Shown: piece by piece, positions 16,718 to 25,473 of the stretch
Position numbering within the stretch: position 1 is the first letter of the stretch
Layout of the letters: every line of letters starts with the position of its first letter
Assembly (NCBI RefSeq): GCF_020526085.1
Contig: NZ_CP084874.1
Coordinates: 4,154,001 to 4,218,000 of the forward strand
Direction: 5' to 3'
From: Klebsiella africana
GTDB taxonomy: Bacteria > Pseudomonadota > Gammaproteobacteria > Enterobacterales > Enterobacteriaceae
DNA: 64,000 bases
Translations under genes and position numbers: made by a program
Notes under the pieces: model-generated
What the model saw: only the letters and a program-made list of their open reading frames with translations
Told to the model about the DNA's origin: nothing
Database searches by the model: none

Positions 16718-17116
16718 TTACGCCCGCAGGCGAACCGGTTCGCTGAAATCGTCGGCCGGTTCCAGCTTCAGATTAAAGGTGGTCAGCAGCGCTGCCGCGC
16801 GCTCGTGAAACTCGCGCAGCGTTTTTTCCAGTCTGTCGCTCACTTCCGGGTCGTCAATGTCAACCGCCTGCCATGAACCTTCTTTATTGAACAGGCCAAA
16901 CTGGTAGCTGTAGGTGAAACGTGACTCTTGTGCTTCCATTTCCATCCACCAGCCCCAGAACTCACGCTTCTCCGGTGCGGGCTTAACATTGACGCAAACT
17001 GCCAGGCAATCGAAAAAGAAACGGTTGTCATGGCACTGCTCTTCACGAATGTAAGGCCCCAGCGCCGTGAATTTCTTAATCAACTTACTTTTCGGGTGTC
17101 CACTCGGTAACGTCAT
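16718..17116 (-). CDS. crl: Sigma-S assembly factor Crl
   Basis: Crl binds sigma-S (RpoS) and helps it join core RNA polymerase, raising expression of the RpoS regulon, including curli and other matrix genes. The 132-residue length and the central signature ([14 protein letters not shown], then [10 protein letters not shown]) are nearly identical to E. coli Crl. A strong ribosome site (AAGGAGAT) precedes the ATG. It is convergent with the exopolysaccharide operon and upstream of frsA in the E. coli orientation. In E. coli the other neighbour is phoE-proBA, which is not seen here. Confidence 0.96.
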   Translation of the reverse strand: MTLPSGHPKSKLIKKFTALGPYIREEQCHDNRFFFDCLAVCVNVKPAPEKREFWGWWMEMEAQESRFTYSYQFGLFNKEGSWQAVDIDDPEVSDRLEKTLREFHERAAALLTTFNLKLEPADDFSEPVRLRA

Positions 17117-17173
17117 TGCGATCTCCTTTAGTGATGCAACTGTTTTACCAAACCAATAGAATTTAGCAATAAA

Positions 17174-18418
17174 TTAACCAAATCTATGATTAATCCAGCG
17201 GGCGATCTGTCGCAATGCGTGATCAAAATTGCGATACACCGGATTAAACGGGATCTCCAGCAGTTTGCCATCAGCAGATGACGAGGTGATTAACCGCGAC
17301 TCCTCTTCGGGGCTGAACGGATCGTCCTTCCAGAAGCCGGAGAGCATCGGCGTCGGGCAACGGCGCCCCAGCAGTCCCTGGGTTTTTAACGAGTAGCGGT
17401 TGAGCTCCACGCGCAAAGCTTCATCGGACGCGTCATGCATGCCCAGCCGCGAGGCCAGCACGTCAAGATACATCTCCGGCACGCGCCCCTGATGCAGGGG
17501 ATCCACCAGCAGACCATGAACGACCGGACCCAGACAGGCTACAGCCTTCAGCCGCTGCGGCTCAAGATAGCCCAGACGCACCGCGATATTGGCGCCAAAG
17601 CGGAAGCCGAAAGCGGCGACCCGGGTATGGTCAATCCACGGCACATTTTCCAGATGGCGCAGCGCGTGCTGATGCAGCAGGCTGGTGTCCTGATTTAACG
17701 TCCATTTTGACGAGAAGCCGATGGAGGGCATATCAATGGTCAGCATGGCAATGCCGAGCGGTGAGAAGTAGTTCTCATACAGGTTGTAATAATCGGTCTG
17801 CAGCGAGTCCAGCCCGCCGCACATCAGCACCGTCGGAAACGGCCCCTCGCCTTTTGGCATATGCAAAAAGCCGGTTATCGGCGAGCCACCGGGGATGGTG
17901 AACTCCAGCTCGCGCAGCGAGCCAGGCAGCCGCTGGGCGGCTTCTTCATACGCCCGGTTGGCTAAAGCCTGCGCCTGTTCGGCCAGCTCATCGCCTTTAA
18001 TATGCGGATAAGCGGCAATGCTATACAGGTTCGAGGCATGCAGCCAGTGGCGGCCGCTCAGCAAAGGATCGGCTTCCTGCCCGGCCTTTTGCTGCCACTG
18101 CATAGCTTCTTTCGCCCACTCGAAGATCCAGTTGCCGCCGCGATAGCCGATGACGGTATCGAACAGCTCAGGATCGGTTCGTTCGGCCTCGCTCATCACA
18201 ATGCGCGCTTGCACATCGAGGATCTCCTGCGGAGTTACGCCGCGCCAGATCCACATCAAACGGTTGATCAGACGGTACCAGTGATCGACGTGATTGCCGC
18301 TCAGCGCCGACTGCATCGCCTGGGGTTTTCCAGCAGAAAACCGACGCACCAGCGTAGAAGTTTCGGGATGTTTGAAGCGAGGTTTAAACAGCGTTTCGCT
18401 GAGGTTAGCCTGTGACAT
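17174..18418 (-). CDS. frsA: Fermentation-respiration switch protein FrsA (alpha/beta hydrolase)
   Basis: Cytoplasmic alpha/beta-hydrolase-fold protein of 414 residues, known in E. coli as a partner of the glucose-PTS protein IIA(Glc) that affects the balance of fermentation and respiration. The start at 18418 ([11 protein letters not shown]) gives the E. coli length; an in-frame start 8 codons upstream is less likely. The C-terminal hydrolase domain begins at about residue 180 and contains GFRFGAN in place of a classical GxSxG elbow, as in other FrsA proteins. The product matches E. coli FrsA closely throughout. Confidence 0.95.
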   Translation of the reverse strand: MSQANLSETLFKPRFKHPETSTLVRRFSAGKPQAMQSALSGNHVDHWYRLINRLMWIWRGVTPQEILDVQARIVMSEAERTDPELFDTVIGYRGGNWIFEWAKEAMQWQQKAGQEADPLLSGRHWLHASNLYSIAAYPHIKGDELAEQAQALANRAYEEAAQRLPGSLRELEFTIPGGSPITGFLHMPKGEGPFPTVLMCGGLDSLQTDYYNLYENYFSPLGIAMLTIDMPSIGFSSKWTLNQDTSLLHQHALRHLENVPWIDHTRVAAFGFRFGANIAVRLGYLEPQRLKAVACLGPVVHGLLVDPLHQGRVPEMYLDVLASRLGMHDASDEALRVELNRYSLKTQGLLGRRCPTPMLSGFWKDDPFSPEEESRLITSSSADGKLLEIPFNPVYRNFDHALRQIARWINHRFG

Positions 18419-18468
18419 GTGCAGTCTCCGTCGTAGTGCCACTCCGGATATTGTAACCTGCTAAAGGA

Positions 18469-18501
18469 TAAAAAAAACCACGCCCGGCAAGCCGGGCGTG
18501 G
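18469..18501 (-). terminator. Rho-independent terminator of gpt
   Basis: On the minus strand CCACGCCCGGC and GCCGGGCGTGG form an 11-bp GC-rich stem (18478-18501), followed by an uninterrupted run of eight T (the A-run at 18470-18477). It lies 22 bases beyond the gpt stop and 50 bases before the frsA start. Confidence 0.9.
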
Positions 18502-18523
18502 TAAATAGCACTGTCCTGTAGAA

Positions 18524-18982
18524 TTAACGACCTGCGATAGGCGGTACAAACACCACGCCCATATCCCACGGCTGTTCAATCCAGGTATCCTGCGGAATAT
18601 CAACCACGTAATCGTCTACCAGCGGGCGGCCTGCCGGCTTGGCGAAAATGGTGACAAAGTGCGCTTTTGGATACATTTCGCGGATCGCCACGGCGGTACC
18701 GCCGGTATCCACCAGATCATCGATGACGATAAAGCCTTCGCCATCGCCTTCCGCACGTTTCAGCACTTTCAGCTCGCGCTGGTTATCATGGTCGTAGCTG
18801 GAGATGCATACGGTATCAACATGACGAATGCCCAGTTCACGCGCCAGTAAGGCCCCCGGTACCAGTCCACCGCGGCTGACGGCAATAATGCCTTTCCATT
18901 GCTCAACCGGCAGCAGACGGCTGGCCAGTTTGCGGGCGTGAATCTGCAACATGTCCCAGGTGACGACGTATTTTTCGCTCAT
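18524..18982 (-). CDS. gpt: Xanthine-guanine phosphoribosyltransferase
   Basis: Purine-salvage enzyme that transfers phosphoribose from PRPP to xanthine, guanine and, less well, hypoxanthine; soluble or peripheral at the inner membrane. The 152 residues equal the E. coli length. The PRPP-binding motif of type I phosphoribosyltransferases is clear ([14 protein letters not shown], about 84-97). The [12 protein letters not shown] segment near the C-terminus forms the purine site. It is divergent from pepD across 257 bases. Confidence 0.97.
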   Translation of the reverse strand: MSEKYVVTWDMLQIHARKLASRLLPVEQWKGIIAVSRGGLVPGALLARELGIRHVDTVCISSYDHDNQRELKVLKRAEGDGEGFIVIDDLVDTGGTAVAIREMYPKAHFVTIFAKPAGRPLVDDYVVDIPQDTWIEQPWDMGVVFVPPIAGR

Positions 18983-19239
18983 GTGAAGTGTCCCAGCCTG
19001 TGTAATACGGCTTAAATAATGTTCGAGGGGGAAAATGGTTGCGCGAGATTATAGAGATCTGACGCACTAAAAACCAGTGTTAAGCGGTTTGCGCAACGCT
19101 TTTTGCGTTGTTTACACTACCTGCGGCGGTGGAAAGTGGTATTCTCAACCCCATCGCGCAAGCCCGGGCTTGTTGTGTATTTTAACGCTAACCCTCGTCC
19201 TGCAACCGCTGTATGCAGGAGTCTGTAAGGAGACTTACC

Positions 19240-20697
19240 GTGTCTGAACTGTCTCAATTATCCCCGCAACCGCTTTGGGATATTTTTGCCAAGATTTGCT
19301 CCATCCCGCACCCGTCCTATCACGAAGAGCAGCTCGCCGAGCACATCATGGGTTGGGCAAAAGAAAAAGGCTTACACGCGGAACGCGACCAGGTTGGCAA
19401 CATTCTGATTCGTAAAGGCGCGACTGCCGGTATGGAAAACCGTAAGCCGGTAGCGCTGCAAGCGCACCTCGATATGGTGCCGCAGAAAAATAACGACACC
19501 GTCCACGACTTCGTTAAAGATCCGATCCAGCCATACATTGACGGCGAATGGGTGAAAGCGCGCGGCACCACGCTGGGCGCGGACAACGGCATCGGAATGG
19601 CGTCCGCACTGGCGGTACTGGCCGACGACAGCGTCGCTCACGGCCCGCTGGAAGTGCTGCTGACCATGACCGAAGAAGCCGGTATGGACGGCGCGTTTGG
19701 TCTGCAGGCCAACTGGCTGCAGGCCGATATTCTGATCAATACCGACTCCGAAGAAGAAGGCGAAATCTACATGGGTTGCGCCGGTGGGATCGATTTCACC
19801 TCTAACCTGGCGCTGACCCGCGAAGCGATTCCGGCCGGCTTCCAGAGCTTTAAAGTAACCTTAAAAGGGCTGAAGGGCGGCCACTCTGGCGGTGATATTC
19901 ACCTGGGTCTGGGTAACGCCAACAAGCTGCTGTCGCGCTTCCTCGCCGGCCACGCCGATGAGCTGGATTTGCGTCTGGTCGATTTCAACGGCGGTACGTT
20001 GCGCAACGCCATCCCGCGCGAAGCATACGCGACCGTCGCCGTCGCCGCGGATAAAGCCGATGCGCTGAAAGCGCTGGTGAATACTTACCAGGCGTTGCTG
20101 AAAAACGAGCTGGAGGCCAAAGAGAAGAACCTGGTGGTGCTCCTGGAAGCGGTCGATAACGACAAAGCGGCGCTGACTCAGGCTTCCCGCGACGGTTTCA
20201 TCCGCCTGCTGAACGCCACGCCGAACGGGGTGATCCGCAACTCTGACGTGGCGAAAGGCGTAGTGGAAACCTCGCTGAACGTCGGCGTCGTCACCATGAC
20301 CGATGACAACGTACAGATCCACTGCCTGATCCGCTCGCTGATCGACAGCGGTAAAGACTATGTCGTCAGCATGCTGGATTCTCTGGGTAAGCTGGCGGGC
20401 GCGAAAACCGAAGCCAAAGGCGCATACCCTGGCTGGCAGCCGGACGCCAACTCGCCGGTGATGCACCTGGTGCGCGAGACCTATCAGCGTCTGTTCAACA
20501 AGACGCCGAACATCCAGATCATCCACGCCGGTCTGGAATGCGGACTGTTCAAAAAACCGTATCCGGAGATGGACATGGTCTCCATCGGGCCAACCATTAC
20601 CGGCCCGCACTCCCCGGATGAGCAAGTCCATATCGAGAGCGTCGGCCAGTACTGGACGCTGCTGACCGAGCTGCTGAAAGCCATTCCGGCTAAATAA
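19240..20697 (+). CDS. pepD: Aminoacyl-histidine dipeptidase (peptidase D, carnosinase)
   Basis: M20C metallo-dipeptidase of 485 residues that cleaves unblocked dipeptides such as Xaa-His. Metal and catalytic motifs are in place: AHLDM (His76, Asp78), GADNGIG (Asp115) and TEEAGMDG (Glu145, Glu146). The GTG at 19240 gives MSELSQLSPQ as in E. coli, with AAGGAG 10 bases upstream; an ATG nine codons earlier lacks a good ribosome site. A strong terminator follows. Identity with E. coli PepD is very high across the protein. Confidence 0.96.
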   Translation: MSELSQLSPQPLWDIFAKICSIPHPSYHEEQLAEHIMGWAKEKGLHAERDQVGNILIRKGATAGMENRKPVALQAHLDMVPQKNNDTVHDFVKDPIQPYIDGEWVKARGTTLGADNGIGMASALAVLADDSVAHGPLEVLLTMTEEAGMDGAFGLQANWLQADILINTDSEEEGEIYMGCAGGIDFTSNLALTREAIPAGFQSFKVTLKGLKGGHSGGDIHLGLGNANKLLSRFLAGHADELDLRLVDFNGGTLRNAIPREAYATVAVAADKADALKALVNTYQALLKNELEAKEKNLVVLLEAVDNDKAALTQASRDGFIRLLNATPNGVIRNSDVAKGVVETSLNVGVVTMTDDNVQIHCLIRSLIDSGKDYVVSMLDSLGKLAGAKTEAKGAYPGWQPDANSPVMHLVRETYQRLFNKTPNIQIIHAGLECGLFKKPYPEMDMVSIGPTITGPHSPDEQVHIESVGQYWTLLTELLKAIPAK

Positions 20698-20703
20698 GCC
20701 CCA

Positions 20704-20731
20704 CAACCGGCGGCGGCCCGCCGCCGGTTTT
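20704..20731 (+). terminator. Rho-independent terminator of pepD
   Basis: AACCGGCGGCG and CGCCGCCGGTT form a GC-rich stem ending in TTTTA, 7 bases after the pepD stop. It also faces the end of yafP and may work in both directions. Confidence 0.85.
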
Positions 20732-20739
20732 ACCCCGCA

Positions 20740-21192
20740 TCACCTTAGCGCCACGCGTTTTTCCATCCGGTAATTAATAAACCACTCCCCGCGCGCCGCC
20801 ACCCGCTGCTCAGCCACCACCTTAAAGCCATGAGCCGTAAAACAGGGCTTTGCGGTAATGCTGGCGTCCACCGTCAGGATTTGCGCTGGATACTGAGCGC
20901 AGAGCGCCTCGATAAGCGCGCCGCCGATACCCTGGCGGGCACGATCCGGCGAGACGAACAGCAAATCGATATGCGTCCCGATGGCGGTGATAAAGCCAAC
21001 CGGCTGGCTGTTGACCACGGCCACCAAGCCGATTGAGTCGGCCAGCTTTTGTCGCCAGCGCGTCTCATCCACCTGTGCCCAGGCCGCGATCTGCGCCGGG
21101 GTATAGTCCCGGCTGGCCGTTTCCCGCACCGCGCGCAGGAAGATCTGGCAGAGCAGTGGCAAATCGCTGTCGCGGTAAGCACGAATATCCAT
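20740..21192 (-). CDS. yafP: GNAT-family N-acetyltransferase YafP
   Basis: A 150-residue acetyltransferase with GNAT motif A (RARQGIGGAL, about 84-93) and the terminal strand FKVVAEQRVAARGEWFINYRME. It starts 2 bases after the dinB stop and should be co-transcribed with it under LexA control. In E. coli, yafP is the last gene of dinB-yafN-yafO-yafP; the yafNO toxin-antitoxin pair is absent here. The natural substrate is unknown; E. coli YafP has been linked to detoxification of nitroaromatic compounds. Confidence 0.88.
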   Translation of the reverse strand: MDIRAYRDSDLPLLCQIFLRAVRETASRDYTPAQIAAWAQVDETRWRQKLADSIGLVAVVNSQPVGFITAIGTHIDLLFVSPDRARQGIGGALIEALCAQYPAQILTVDASITAKPCFTAHGFKVVAEQRVAARGEWFINYRMEKRVALR

Positions 21193-21194
21193 GG

Positions 21195-22250
21195 TTAAAT
21201 CCCTAATAAAAGCTGCCTTTCCAGCTGCGGATCGAGCAGCGTCACGTGAAGCCCAACCAGGCGCACGCCCCGTCCGCCGCGGCGCTCATCCCAGGCTTTG
21301 TGCGCGGTCGCGATCAAATCCTCTTTGTTCAGCCGCGGCCAGACGTGCTCCTGAGTGGTCAGCTGGAAGTCATTGAATTTCAGTTTAATGCCCTGGCGGG
21401 CGATCAACAGGTCCGGTTTGACCTTCGCCAGCCGCCGCTCCAGTTCGGGATAGAGGTTTTCGATAATCGCTTCGCACTCCGGCCAATGGTGAATATCTTC
21501 CGCTAAGGTGCGCTCCACGCCCACCGATTTACGTTGCCGATCGTTATGGATTTCCCGCTCATCAATCCCGTGGCTGCGCTCCCACAGGATCCGTCCGAAT
21601 TTACCGAAGCGCTTAAGCAGCATCGCCAGATCGCTGTTCTGCACATCGCCACAGGTTCGCAGGCCCATATTTTCCAGCTTCGCCGCCGATACCTTACCGA
21701 CGCCGGGTATTTTCGCCAGCGGCAGCGCCCGCACAAACTCTGCCACCTGATGGGGAGCGATAACGAACTGGCCGTTGGGTTTATTCATATCTGAAGCGAT
21801 TTTAGCGAGAAACTTTACTGGCGCCACGCCCGCCGAGGCGGTGAGATGCAGCTCCCGTTCGATGGTTTCGCGGATCTCCTGAGCTATCAGAGTGGCCGAC
21901 CCGTGACAATGCACGCTGTCGCTGACGTCAAGGTAGGCTTCATCCAGCGACAACGGCTCAATGCGGGAAGTATAGCGGGAGAAAATTTCGCGGATATGGT
22001 TCGAGGCTTCTTTGTAGGCATCGAAGCGGCCGGGAAGCAACGTGAGATGCGGGCACAGCTTGAGCGCTGTCGCCGTCGGCATGGCGCTGCGCACGCCAAA
22101 CTTACGCGCAGGATAGTTCGCGGTACTAATCACGCCACGCTGTACCCGACTGCCGCCTATCGCGAGGGGAATATCGCGCAACGCTGGGTTGTCGCGCATC
22201 TCAACCGCCGCAAAGAAACAGTCCATATCGACATGGATAATTTTACGCAT
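21195..22250 (-). CDS. dinB: DNA polymerase IV (Y family)
   Basis: Error-prone translesion polymerase induced by DNA damage. The 351 residues equal the E. coli length. Catalytic carboxylates are visible in HVDMDCF (Asp8) and SLDEAYLDV (Asp103, Glu104). The steric-gate region follows Asp8 (CFFAAVEMRD), and the helix-hairpin-helix segment IPGVGKVSAAKLENMG precedes the little-finger domain. I chose the ATG at 22250 over an in-frame start 11 codons upstream because it gives MRKIIHVDMD and because the upstream stretch contains the LexA operator. Confidence 0.97.
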   Translation of the reverse strand: MRKIIHVDMDCFFAAVEMRDNPALRDIPLAIGGSRVQRGVISTANYPARKFGVRSAMPTATALKLCPHLTLLPGRFDAYKEASNHIREIFSRYTSRIEPLSLDEAYLDVSDSVHCHGSATLIAQEIRETIERELHLTASAGVAPVKFLAKIASDMNKPNGQFVIAPHQVAEFVRALPLAKIPGVGKVSAAKLENMGLRTCGDVQNSDLAMLLKRFGKFGRILWERSHGIDEREIHNDRQRKSVGVERTLAEDIHHWPECEAIIENLYPELERRLAKVKPDLLIARQGIKLKFNDFQLTTQEHVWPRLNKEDLIATAHKAWDERRGGRGVRLVGLHVTLLDPQLERQLLLGI

Positions 22251-22264
22251 CGTCAGACTCAACA

Positions 22265-22280
22265 CTGTATACCCATACAG
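22265..22280 (-). promoter_or_regulatory. LexA operator (SOS box) of dinB
   Basis: CTGTATACCCATACAG fits the consensus CTGT-N8-ACAG exactly, centred about 22 bases upstream of the dinB start. LexA bound here should repress dinB-yafP until SOS induction. Confidence 0.93.
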
Positions 22281-22409
22281 CATAGCAAAATCAGATGCGA
22301 ATTTTATGCTTTTTTTATTTCATCGGCTAAAAAAGCGGTTAAAACATAAAACTGCAATAAATTATGTTTATTTTCATTGAGTTAAAAGATAAATCAGGAA
22401 TATATAATC

Positions 22410-23270
22410 ATGAAGAAAATACTTACCGCGCTTTGCCTGCTGGCCACCGCCAGCGCCTGGGCTGCTCCACAGCTGATAGCCCACCGCGGCGGCACCGGCG
22501 ATGCCCCGGAAAATACCCTGCCGGCCATTAAGCTGGCGCTGGAGAATGAGGCCGAAGCCATCTGGGTGACAGTGCAGTTAAGCCGCGACGGCGTACCGGT
22601 GCTCTACCGGTCAAGCGATCTCTCCGCCCTGACCAATGCCGAGGGTAAGGTCTCCAGCTTAACTGCCGCCGAGCTGGCGAAAGTCGACGCTGGCTGGAAA
22701 TGGGGTGATGAAAGCCACCCATGGCGCGGTAAGCAGGCCACTATTCCGACCTTGCAAAGCGTTTTACAGCACTGGCCGCACACTTTTTTCTATATCGATA
22801 TCAAATCTCCGGATGCCGACCCGACCGTGATGGGCCAGCGTCTGCTTGAAGTGTTAAAAGCCACCAACAGCCTCGATCGCGTGCGGATCTATTCCACCGA
22901 AGACCGCTATATCGCCGCCCTGCCGCCAGCCATCCCTCGCTTTGTCACTCGCAGTGAAACCCGCACCAGGCTTGCCAATATTTCGCTCAGCCATCAGTGC
23001 CAGCCAGGGCGTCAACGCGATGGTGAGCAGTGGTATGGACTGGAGCTGAAGCGTAAAGTCGAGGTGGTGGAGAAATTCACCCTTGGCGAAGGGATCTCCC
23101 CGGCGACGCTCACCTGGGATAAAGAGGCGATGGATTGCTTCCGCTCGCAGGGTAAAGCGCACATTATCTTCTTCGGCATCAACAGTGTGGAAGATTACCG
23201 CACGGCGAAGGAACTGGGCGCCGACGGGGTGATGGTGGATTCTCCGGAGCAGGCGAAAAGCTGGCAGTAA
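22410..23270 (+). CDS. Secreted glycerophosphodiester phosphodiesterase-like protein with altered active site
   Basis: A 286-residue GDPD-fold (TIM-barrel) protein with a signal peptide (1-19, cut near AWAA), so probably periplasmic. The first GDPD motif is present (AHRGG, His25-Arg26; PENT, 33-36), as are FFYIDIKSP near 130 and a GADGVMVDSP end. The metal-binding ExD of the family reads W52-V-T54 (AIWVTVQLSRDG), and the catalytic HD of the next strand reads Y66-R67 (VLYRSSDL). The usual Ca/Mg-dependent hydrolysis therefore looks lost or changed. It stands alone between dinB and the nqr operon. It may be a binding protein or act on another substrate. Confidence 0.8.
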   Translation: MKKILTALCLLATASAWAAPQLIAHRGGTGDAPENTLPAIKLALENEAEAIWVTVQLSRDGVPVLYRSSDLSALTNAEGKVSSLTAAELAKVDAGWKWGDESHPWRGKQATIPTLQSVLQHWPHTFFYIDIKSPDADPTVMGQRLLEVLKATNSLDRVRIYSTEDRYIAALPPAIPRFVTRSETRTRLANISLSHQCQPGRQRDGEQWYGLELKRKVEVVEKFTLGEGISPATLTWDKEAMDCFRSQGKAHIIFFGINSVEDYRTAKELGADGVMVDSPEQAKSWQ

Positions 23271-23283
23271 GGGAGTCAACGGC

Positions 23284-23306
23284 TAAAAAGGCCGCGAAAG
23301 CGGCCT
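23284..23306 (-). terminator. Terminator downstream of the nqr operon
   Basis: AGGCCGC-GAAA-GCGGCCT (23289-23306); on the minus strand the stem is followed by TTTTT (A-run at 23285-23289). It lies 14 bases past the GDPD-like gene on the plus strand and 111 bases past nqrM on the minus strand, so it should stop nqr transcription and may also act on the other strand. Confidence 0.7.
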
Positions 23307-23326
23307 CACATTGCTGGCATGTTGTT

Positions 23327-23403
23327 GCCGGGTGGCGGCTGGCGCCTTACCCGGCCTACAAAACCGAAGCAGCAGACCCGGCAAGCGCAGCGCCACCGGG
23401 CCT
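23327..23403. repeat. Pair of inverted REP-like palindromes (BIME-type)
   Basis: GCCGGGTGGCGGCTGGCGCC...ACCCGGCCTAC (23327-23358) and, inverted, AGACCCGGCAAGCGCAGCGCCACCGGGC (23375-23402). Both are imperfect GC-rich palindromes of the REP type, separated by about 16 bases, placed between the convergent ends of the GDPD-like gene and nqrM. Confidence 0.8.
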
Positions 23404-23416
23404 AAATGGCCAAAGA

Positions 23417-23632
23417 TTACAAAATACGCTGCTGCTGGCGCTGCGCCTCGCGGGCGAGACGTTTCTTACGCGCGTCGCACGGTTCCGGACAGTCGCAGAC
23501 TTTCTCCAGCCCCAGCGAGGCGATCCCGCCGCAGCTGCCCTGGATGCTTTTACGCTTCACCAGGTAACCCAGGGACATACCGAGGATCACCAGCGCAAAA
23601 ATCACAAAGGTCGCGATAAATACTGTCAGCAT
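23417..23632 (-). CDS. nqrM: Na+-NQR maturation protein NqrM
   Basis: A 71-residue DUF539 protein required in other bacteria for maturation of the Na+-NQR complex, probably by delivering iron to the NqrD/NqrE centre. One N-terminal membrane helix (about 4-24) is followed by four cysteines (Cys34, Cys46, Cys48, Cys52 in SCGGIASLGLEKVCDCPEPC). It begins 2 bases after the nqrF stop, so it is co-transcribed. In Vibrio an apbE gene lies between nqrF and nqrM; here there is none. Confidence 0.92.
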   Translation of the reverse strand: MLTVFIATFVIFALVILGMSLGYLVKRKSIQGSCGGIASLGLEKVCDCPEPCDARKKRLAREAQRQQQRIL

Positions 23633-23634
23633 CG

Positions 23635-24858
23635 TCAGCCTCCAAAGTCGTCGAGCATGATGTTCTCATCTTCGACGCCCAGGTCTTTGAGCATTTTAAT
23701 CACCGCGGCGTTCATCACCGGCGGCCCGCACATATAGAATTCGCAGTCCTCCGGCGCCGGATGATCGCGCAGATAGTTTTCATATAGAACATTATGGATA
23801 AAGCCGGTATGCCCGGTCCAGTTATCTTCCGGCAGCGGATCGGAGAGCGCGACGTGGAAGGTGAAGTTTGGATTGTCACGCGCCAGCTGCTCGAACTCTT
23901 CATCGTAGAACATCTCGCGCAGCGAACGGGCGCCGTACCAGAAGCTTATTTTGCGCGTGCTGTGCAGCCGCTTGAGCTGATCAAAGATATGCGAGCGCAT
24001 CGGCGCCATGCCGGCGCCGCCGCCGATAAACACCATCTCGGCGTCGGTCTCTTTAGCAAAGAACTCGCCAAACGGCCCGGAAATCGTCACCTTATCGCCA
24101 GGCTTCAGCGACCAGATATAGGACGACATGATCCCTGGCGGCGCATCCGGTACCTTCGGCGGCGGCGTGGCGATACGCACGTTGAGCATAATGATGCCCT
24201 TCTCTTCCGGATAGTTAGCCATCGAGTAGGCGCGCAGGGTCGGCTCTTTCACCTCAGAGACGTAGCGGAACAGGTTGAACTTATCCCAGTCCGAACGGTA
24301 TTCATCGGGAATATCGAAGTCAGCATAGGCCACTTTATGCGGCGGGCATTCAATCTGAATAAAGCCCCCGGCGCGGAACGGCACCACCTCCCCCTCCGGG
24401 ATCCGCAGCTTGAGCTCTTTAATGAAAGTGGCTTTGTTATCGTTAGAGATAACGTCGCACTCCCATTTTTTGACGCCGAAAATCTCTTCCGGCAGCTCAA
24501 TCTTCATGTTCTGCTTCACCGCGACCTGACAGGCCAGACGGCAACCGGCTTTGGCATCCCGCTTGGTTATATGCGATAGCTCGGTCGGCAGGATATCGCC
24601 GCCGCCCTCTTTAACAGTCACCCGACACTGGCCGCAGGAGCCGCCGCCGCCGCAGGCGGAAGAGACGAAGATTCCGTTGCTGGAGAGCGTGTTCAGCAGT
24701 TTGTCACCCGCCGGGGTGCGGATCTGTTTATCCGCTTCGTTATTGATCTCAATAACCACGTCGCCCGCGTTCACCAGCTTTGAGCGCGCTGCGAGGATAA
24801 GCCCCGACAGCACCAGCACAATCAGCGTGAACATCACGACGCCAAGAATAATTTCCAT
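23635..24858 (-). CDS. nqrF: Na+-translocating NADH:quinone reductase subunit F
   Basis: The NADH-oxidising subunit: it takes electrons from NADH through FAD to a [2Fe-2S] cluster. The 407 residues comprise an N-terminal membrane anchor (3-24), a ferredoxin domain with Cys69, Cys75, Cys78 and Cys110 ([14 protein letters not shown]), a FAD-binding barrel ([13 protein letters not shown]) and a NADH domain ([15 protein letters not shown]; the end YMCGPPVMN...DDFGG). All ligands are in place. It follows nqrE by 12 bases. Confidence 0.97.
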   Translation of the reverse strand: MEIILGVVMFTLIVLVLSGLILAARSKLVNAGDVVIEINNEADKQIRTPAGDKLLNTLSSNGIFVSSACGGGGSCGQCRVTVKEGGGDILPTELSHITKRDAKAGCRLACQVAVKQNMKIELPEEIFGVKKWECDVISNDNKATFIKELKLRIPEGEVVPFRAGGFIQIECPPHKVAYADFDIPDEYRSDWDKFNLFRYVSEVKEPTLRAYSMANYPEEKGIIMLNVRIATPPPKVPDAPPGIMSSYIWSLKPGDKVTISGPFGEFFAKETDAEMVFIGGGAGMAPMRSHIFDQLKRLHSTRKISFWYGARSLREMFYDEEFEQLARDNPNFTFHVALSDPLPEDNWTGHTGFIHNVLYENYLRDHPAPEDCEFYMCGPPVMNAAVIKMLKDLGVEDENIMLDDFGG

Positions 24859-24870
24859 ACTTATTCGCCC

Positions 24871-25470
24871 TTATAGCTGCACGCCGGAGAAGGACATAAA
24901 GCCCAGCGCCATCAGTCCGGTGGTGATAAAGGTGATCCCTAACCCGCGCAAACCGGCGGGCACGTTGGCGTACTTCATTTTTTCGCGGATCCCCGCCATC
25001 GCCACGATCGCCAGCATCCAGCCAATGCCGGAGCCGAAGCCGTAGACGATGGATTCGGGGAAGTTGTAATCGCGCTGCACCATGAACGACACGCCGCCGA
25101 AAATTGCACAGTTGACCGCAATCAGCGGCAGGAAGATCCCCAGCGCGTTGTACAGCGCCGGGAAGTATTTATCGAGGATCATCTCGAGGATCTGCACCAG
25201 CGCAGCGATCACCCCGATAAAGGTGATGAAGTTCAGGAAGCTAAGATCGACGCCTTCCACCAATGCGCCGTCGCGCAGCACCAGGTTATAGACCAGGTTA
25301 TTAATCGGTACGGCCAAGCCGAGCACCACGGTCACCGCAACGCCGAGACCGAACGCGGTGGAGACCTTTTTCGACACAGCGAGAAAAGTGCACATCCCGA
25401 GGAAGAAGGCCAGCGCCATGTTCTCGACGAACACCGCGCGGACAAACAGGCTGATGTAATGAGCCATCAC
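24871..25470 (-). CDS. nqrE: Na+-translocating NADH:quinone reductase subunit E
   Basis: Inner-membrane subunit of 199 residues with six helices. NqrE and NqrD are inverted-topology relatives of RnfA/RnfE and jointly bind an iron centre through conserved cysteines in the middle of the membrane: here [10 protein letters not shown] (about Cys26) and AVNCAIFGG (about Cys120). It lies 3 bases downstream of nqrD. Confidence 0.97.
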   Translation of the reverse strand: MMAHYISLFVRAVFVENMALAFFLGMCTFLAVSKKVSTAFGLGVAVTVVLGLAVPINNLVYNLVLRDGALVEGVDLSFLNFITFIGVIAALVQILEMILDKYFPALYNALGIFLPLIAVNCAIFGGVSFMVQRDYNFPESIVYGFGSGIGWMLAIVAMAGIREKMKYANVPAGLRGLGITFITTGLMALGFMSFSGVQL

Positions 25471-25473
25471 CGA

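Noticed and set aside
19861..20706. Long open frame antisense to pepD
   Set aside because: Composition is typical of a shadow frame (Arg, Val and Gln rich), no ribosome site, and pepD is full length.
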